This document shows positions 61,227 to 64,000 of a stretch of 64,000 bases of DNA, in pieces. The notes beneath the pieces are model-generated. The model saw only the letters and a list, made by a program, of their open reading frames with translations. It was not told where the DNA came from and made no database searches. Positions within the stretch are counted from its first letter, which is position 1, and each line of letters starts with the position of its first letter. The stretch comes from Mycoplana rhizolycopersici. GTDB lineage: Bacteria; Pseudomonadota; Alphaproteobacteria; Rhizobiales; Rhizobiaceae. Where the stretch lies: NCBI RefSeq assembly GCF_013378445.1, contig NZ_JABXYK010000019.1, positions 22,369-86,368 on the forward strand, given 5' to 3'. The position numbers and the translations under genes are program-made.

Positions 61227-61649
61227 GGCAAAGCTCGAATTGATCTTCACCACATGGGGCAGGGCGGAAAGCCAGTCGCGGTGGATGCGCTCGTAGTCGG
61301 CGAGATCCTTTGCCGCCACCCGCAGGATATAGTCGTATTCGCCCGACATCAGGTAGCAGACCAGCACGTTCGGACAGAGTTTGACCGCCGCTTCGAACTC
61401 CGCCAGCGTCTTGGCGAACTGTCCCGACAACGAAATGTGCACGATTGCGATCATCCGGTAGTCCAGCGCCTTTTGCGAAAGGTGCGCGTGGTAGCCGCTG
61501 ATGACGCCTGACTTTTCCAGGATGTCGAGCCTGCGGGAGCAGGCGGAAGGCGATAGCCCGACGCGCTCGGCCAGTTCCGCGTTGGAGATGCGCCCGTTCT
61601 GCTGCAAGATGCGTAGCATTGCAGTATCTATCGAATCCAGCTCGCTCAA
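61188..61649 (-). CDS. Lrp/AsnC-family transcriptional regulator
   Basis: A 153-residue regulator. The only credible start is the TTG at 61649, with AAGGA seven bases upstream, giving LSELDSIDTAMLRILQQNGR, the standard family N-terminus. Residues 5-60 are the winged helix (ISNAELAERVGLSPSACSRR), and about 70-150 form the ligand-binding RAM domain (VCYLMSGEYDYILRVAAKD). It is divergent from alanine dehydrogenase with 169 bases between starts, the arrangement of AldR-type activators that respond to alanine, so it probably controls ald. Its 3' end overlaps the diguanylate cyclase gene on the other strand. Confidence 0.9.
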   Translation of the reverse strand: MSELDSIDTAMLRILQQNGRISNAELAERVGLSPSACSRRLDILEKSGVISGYHAHLSQKALDYRMIAIVHISLSGQFAKTLAEFEAAVKLCPNVLVCYLMSGEYDYILRVAAKDLADYERIHRDWLSALPHVVKINSSFALREIIDRPNVGV

Positions 61650-61818
61650 TGCAATTTCCTTCGAAGTTTGGCGTGTTCTAAGCAAGGATACGCGGAAAAC
61701 GCTCCATCTTCCAACCGTCTTCGCAAGGACATTGCGCGTGACTTCTGATCCAATTCCTGTCGACCCGCAGGGAGTGGCGGGCATTTCAGGATTGGCAAAT
61801 CAGATGAGAGGAACGCGG

Positions 61819-62937
61819 ATGCGTGTCGGTTGCCCGAAGGAAATCAAGAACCACGAGTACCGTGTCGGCCTGACGCCCGGCTCGGTGCGCGAATACGTGG
61901 CGCACGGCCACGAGGTGATCGTCGAGACGAAGGCCGGCGCCGGCATCGGCGCGGATGACGACACCTACCGCGCTGCCGGCGCAAAGATCGTCCCCACCGC
62001 GAGGGACATCTTCGAAAAGGCCGACATGGTCGTAAAGGTCAAGGAGCCGCAGCCCGCCGAATGGGCGCAGCTTCGCGACGGACAGATTCTCTACACCTAT
62101 CTTCATCTGGCACCCGATCCGGAGCAGACCGAGGGCCTGCTGGCGTCCGGGGTGACTGCGATCGCCTACGAAACCGTGACGGACGAGCGCGGCGGCCTGC
62201 CGCTGCTGGCGCCGATGTCGGAGGTTGCTGGCCGGCTTTCGATCCAGGCCGGGGCGACGGCGCTGCAGAAGGCCAATGGCGGCCGCGGCATCCTGCTCGG
62301 CGGCGTTCCGGGGGTTCCGCCGGCAAAGGTTGCGGTGATCGGCGGCGGCGTGGTCGGCCTGCATGCCGCCAGGATGGCCGCCGGGCTTGGCGCCGACGTG
62401 GCGATTCTCGATCGCTCGATCCCGCGCCTGCGCCAGCTTGACGACATCTTCAACGGCCGCGTCCACACGCGCTATTCGACGATCGACGCGCTGGAGGAGG
62501 AGGTTTTCGCCGCCGACCTCGTCATCGGCGCCGTTCTCATCCCCGGCGCGGCGGCACCGAAGCTCGTCACGCGAGAAATGCTGTCGGGCATGAAGAGGGG
62601 CTCGGTGATCGTGGACGTGGCAATCGACCAGGGCGGCTGCTTCGAAACCTCGCATGCGACCACCCATTCCGATCCGACCTACGAGGTCGATGGAGTTATC
62701 CACTATTGCGTCGCGAACATGCCGGGCGCGGTGCCGATCACCTCGGCCCAGGCGTTGAACAACGCCACGCTGCACTATGGCCTGCAACTGGCCGACAAGG
62801 GTCTGAAGGCAATCACCGAGGACCGTCACCTGCGGGCCGGCCTCAACGTTCACCGCGGTCGCATCACCAACAAGGCGGTCGCAGACGCGCTGGGCTACGA
62901 GATGGTATCGCCCGAAGCCGTCCTGAACGTCGCCTGA
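61819..62937 (+). CDS. ald: Alanine dehydrogenase
   Basis: A 372-residue NAD-dependent enzyme that interconverts alanine and pyruvate plus ammonia. The start at 61819 ([17 protein letters not shown]) follows AGAGGAA; the long in-frame extension to 61501 is complement of the divergent regulator. The signature [21 protein letters not shown] contains the conserved arginine region, [11 protein letters not shown] holds the substrate lysine, and [10 protein letters not shown] holds the catalytic histidine. The nucleotide fold is [17 protein letters not shown]. It is monocistronic with a strong terminator. Confidence 0.96.
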   Translation: MRVGCPKEIKNHEYRVGLTPGSVREYVAHGHEVIVETKAGAGIGADDDTYRAAGAKIVPTARDIFEKADMVVKVKEPQPAEWAQLRDGQILYTYLHLAPDPEQTEGLLASGVTAIAYETVTDERGGLPLLAPMSEVAGRLSIQAGATALQKANGGRGILLGGVPGVPPAKVAVIGGGVVGLHAARMAAGLGADVAILDRSIPRLRQLDDIFNGRVHTRYSTIDALEEEVFAADLVIGAVLIPGAAAPKLVTREMLSGMKRGSVIVDVAIDQGGCFETSHATTHSDPTYEVDGVIHYCVANMPGAVPITSAQALNNATLHYGLQLADKGLKAITEDRHLRAGLNVHRGRITNKAVADALGYEMVSPEAVLNVA

Positions 62938-62962
62938 CGCAGCCCTGCTTCTAAGCCTTGCC

Positions 62963-63002
62963 AAAGCTCCGGGGGTCGAAAAAAATGCCCCCGGGGCTTT
63001 CT
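62963..63002 (+). terminator. Rho-independent terminator of ald
   Basis: 13-bp stem AAAGCTCCGGGGG/CCCCCGGGGCTTT (one G-U pair) with an A-rich 12-base loop, 25 bases past the ald stop. The 3' arm ends in TTTCT. Confidence 0.85.
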
Positions 63003-63134
63003 GTTGCCGCGAGCAGCCGGTTGTCGAAAAGGTTGTGGCGCCTTTTCCTGCAAACCTTGGGCGTGCCGGGCAATGACCGTGGCTGTGGAAACCTCATTTC
63101 AGAATTCCGAGAGGGCATATTTCGGAAATAGCCC

Positions 63135-63163
63135 CTTGCACGGAAAATGGATTCGTTCTAAAC
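63135..63163 (+). promoter_or_regulatory. Putative promoter of tRNA-Cys
   Basis: CTTGCA (63135-63140), a 17-base spacer and CTAAAC (63158-63163), close to the alphaproteobacterial pattern CTTGAC-N17-CTATAT. The tRNA begins 33 bases downstream. Confidence 0.45.
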
Positions 63164-63195
63164 GCCCGACACCACACGCTTTTAAGCATACGGAT

Positions 63196-63269
63196 GGCCT
63201 CGTGGCGGAGTGGTGACGCAGAGGACTGCAAATCCTTGCACCCGAGTTCGATTCTCGGCGAGGCCTCCA
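63196..63269 (+). tRNA. tRNA-Cys (anticodon GCA)
   Basis: 74 bases including CCA. Acceptor GGCCTCG/CGAGGCC with discriminator T, a short D-arm, anticodon stem AGGA/TCCT around CTGCAAA (anticodon GCA), and T-arm GAGTTCGATTCTC. Confidence 0.97.
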
Positions 63270-63297
63270 CTTATTTCCCGCATTAAATAAAAAGCTT

Positions 63298-63330
63298 AAG
63301 GCGTCGTTTATCCGACGCCTTTGTTGCTTT
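63298..63330 (+). terminator. Terminator of tRNA-Cys
   Basis: Perfect 9-bp stem AAGGCGTCG/CGACGCCTT with a 6-base loop, followed by TGTTGCTTTT. It starts 29 bases past the tRNA. Confidence 0.85.
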
Positions 63331-63567
63331 TCAAGTTGCGGCTGAGTGGCCTTGAGTTTTCAAAGGTTTCGGCCGCACGCGGCAAATCCATCTGACATGG
63401 TTCGTAGCATGGGGCTGACTGTTGAGGGCCAACGTCGCGAAGTCTTGTCCCCGTGTCGTGACAGTGTCTGTTTCTCCGACAGCCTGTAGAGGAAGTTACA
63501 ACTCGTCCCGCTTGACTCACGCGTGCATCGTGTCAATTTTCGCTTATTGAGGGAATTGGGGGTCACA

Positions 63568-63864
63568 ATGATATTCTTGATAATCTGGATTTTGTTCGGG
63601 GTTGCGGCCGGCGTTGTTGCGTCGTCGAAAGGTCGGAGCGGTTTCGGTTGGTTCCTGCTCGGCTGCATTTTCGGAGTATTTGCGTTGATCATAGTTGCGT
63701 GCCTATCGAGTTTGAAGCGGGAGCGGGTTGTCGCTGCGACGCCTACGCCTCAGCTCGCTCAACCTATTAAGGCTTGCCCGGAATGTGCTGAGACGGTGCT
63801 TCTTGCAGCGAACGTATGCAAGCACTGCGGCCACCGATTCGATGCACAAGTACAGGCAGTCTAA
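63568..63864 (+). CDS. Small membrane protein with C-terminal zinc ribbon
   Basis: A 98-residue protein starting at 63568 (MIFLIIWILFGVAAG) after a GGGGG site. It has two transmembrane helices (IFLIIWILFGVAAGVVA; GWFLLGCIFGVFALIIVACL), a short linker, and a C-terminal zinc ribbon: CPECAETVLLAANVCKHCGHRF, two CxxC knuckles of the UPF0547 type. Such proteins are found in many bacteria and often near mobile elements; function unknown. Codon use looks less GC-biased than neighbours, and an IS256-type element begins about 20 bases downstream. Transfer is possible. Confidence 0.7.
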   Translation: MIFLIIWILFGVAAGVVASSKGRSGFGWFLLGCIFGVFALIIVACLSSLKRERVVAATPTPQLAQPIKACPECAETVLLAANVCKHCGHRFDAQVQAV

Positions 63865-63871
63865 GTCGCAC

Positions 63872-63886
63872 CGGGATGACGTCCCG
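63872..63886 (+). terminator. Small hairpin after the zinc-ribbon gene
   Basis: CGGGA/TCCCG with a 5-base loop, 7 bases past the stop. No T-tract. It abuts the likely left end of the insertion sequence. Confidence 0.25.
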
Positions 63887-64000
63887 AGAGGTGGTGTATC
63901 AGGCTAGCGGTGGTCATCGGCTTTTTCCGGTAGGGTTGGGTTGTTCAAGCACAACCTGATGGAAAGACCACCGATGACCAATGACATGATGGACCTGCGC
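63886..64000 (+). mobile_element. Left end of an IS256-family insertion sequence
   Basis: The last 27 bases are the start of an IS256-family transposase gene (listed separately). The element's terminal repeat probably starts near 63886 (GAGAGGTGGTGTATCAG), but the other end is outside the window, so the boundary and any target duplication cannot be checked. A 6-bp hairpin GGTTGT/ACAACC at 63939-63956 lies just upstream of the transposase ribosome site. Confidence 0.55.
63974..64000 (+). CDS. IS256-family transposase, first nine codons
   Basis: The frame from the ATG at 63974 reads MTNDMMDLR and then runs out of the window. This matches the N-terminus I recall for rhizobial IS256-family (mutator-type) transposases, which continue with an ALVEK-type segment. 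A GGAAAG ribosome site precedes it by 9 bases. The identification rests on only nine residues plus the context. Confidence 0.6.

Overview
The window looks like a chromosomal segment of an alphaproteobacterium of the Rhizobiaceae (Sinorhizobium/Ensifer/Rhizobium/Shinella type). The evidence is high GC content, a 14-gene nuo cluster continuing into birA, rnj, mce and a DUF1467 gene, nearby proS, lolC/lolD and dnaE, a B12-dependent NrdJ reductase, a short ProRS and several TTG/GTG starts. This assignment is by recognition only; species cannot be named from the sequence alone. Almost everything is core chromosome. The only mobile DNA I see is the 5' end of an IS256-type transposase at the extreme right edge.

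Layout. 1-8 kb: a J-domain protein cut by the left edge, a small exported protein, a Calx-beta/RTX exoprotein, an exported M23 peptidase, a GH25 muramidase lipoprotein and a Tat-exported PhoX phosphatase. 8-13 kb: a CBS-BON protein, phosphoketolase and a PF10091 glucoamylase-like protein, probably a carbohydrate module. 13-21 kb: DUF1508 protein, nrdJ with a paired NrdR-box operator, and a large RTX metalloprotease. 20-25 kb: gpt, a universal stress protein, a molybdopterin-binding-domain protein, wrbA and an amidohydrolase. 25.4-26.3 kb: tRNA-Val(UAC) and two identical tRNA-Asp(GUC) genes.

26.8-46.5 kb is the complex I operon nuoABCD-x-E-F-y-G-HIJKLMN, followed without a clear break by birA, rnj, mce and a DUF1467 gene, ending at a strong terminator. 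Two extra genes lie inside it: x, an 84-residue exported protein after nuoD, and y, a 260-residue protein between nuoF and nuoG. Gene y carries the same C-terminal H3TH-like domain that extends NuoE. 46.8-55.1 kb: proS, the lipoprotein-release ABC pair lolC/lolD, an exported protein, a 28-codon membrane microprotein gene and dnaE.

55-64 kb: a small conserved ORF, tRNA-Leu(UAA), an exported protein, trkH, ilvA, an HlyU-family protein, a membrane diguanylate cyclase, a divergent Lrp-regulator/alanine dehydrogenase pair, tRNA-Cys(GCA), a small zinc-ribbon membrane protein and the IS256 edge.

I found no CRISPR array, restriction or other defence island, prophage, biosynthetic gene cluster or plasmid origin. 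The best candidates for something under-described are the H3TH-domain additions to the complex I operon, the small exported protein between nuoD and nuoE, and the microprotein before dnaE. Functions are inferred from recognised motifs and family memory; no database search was run.
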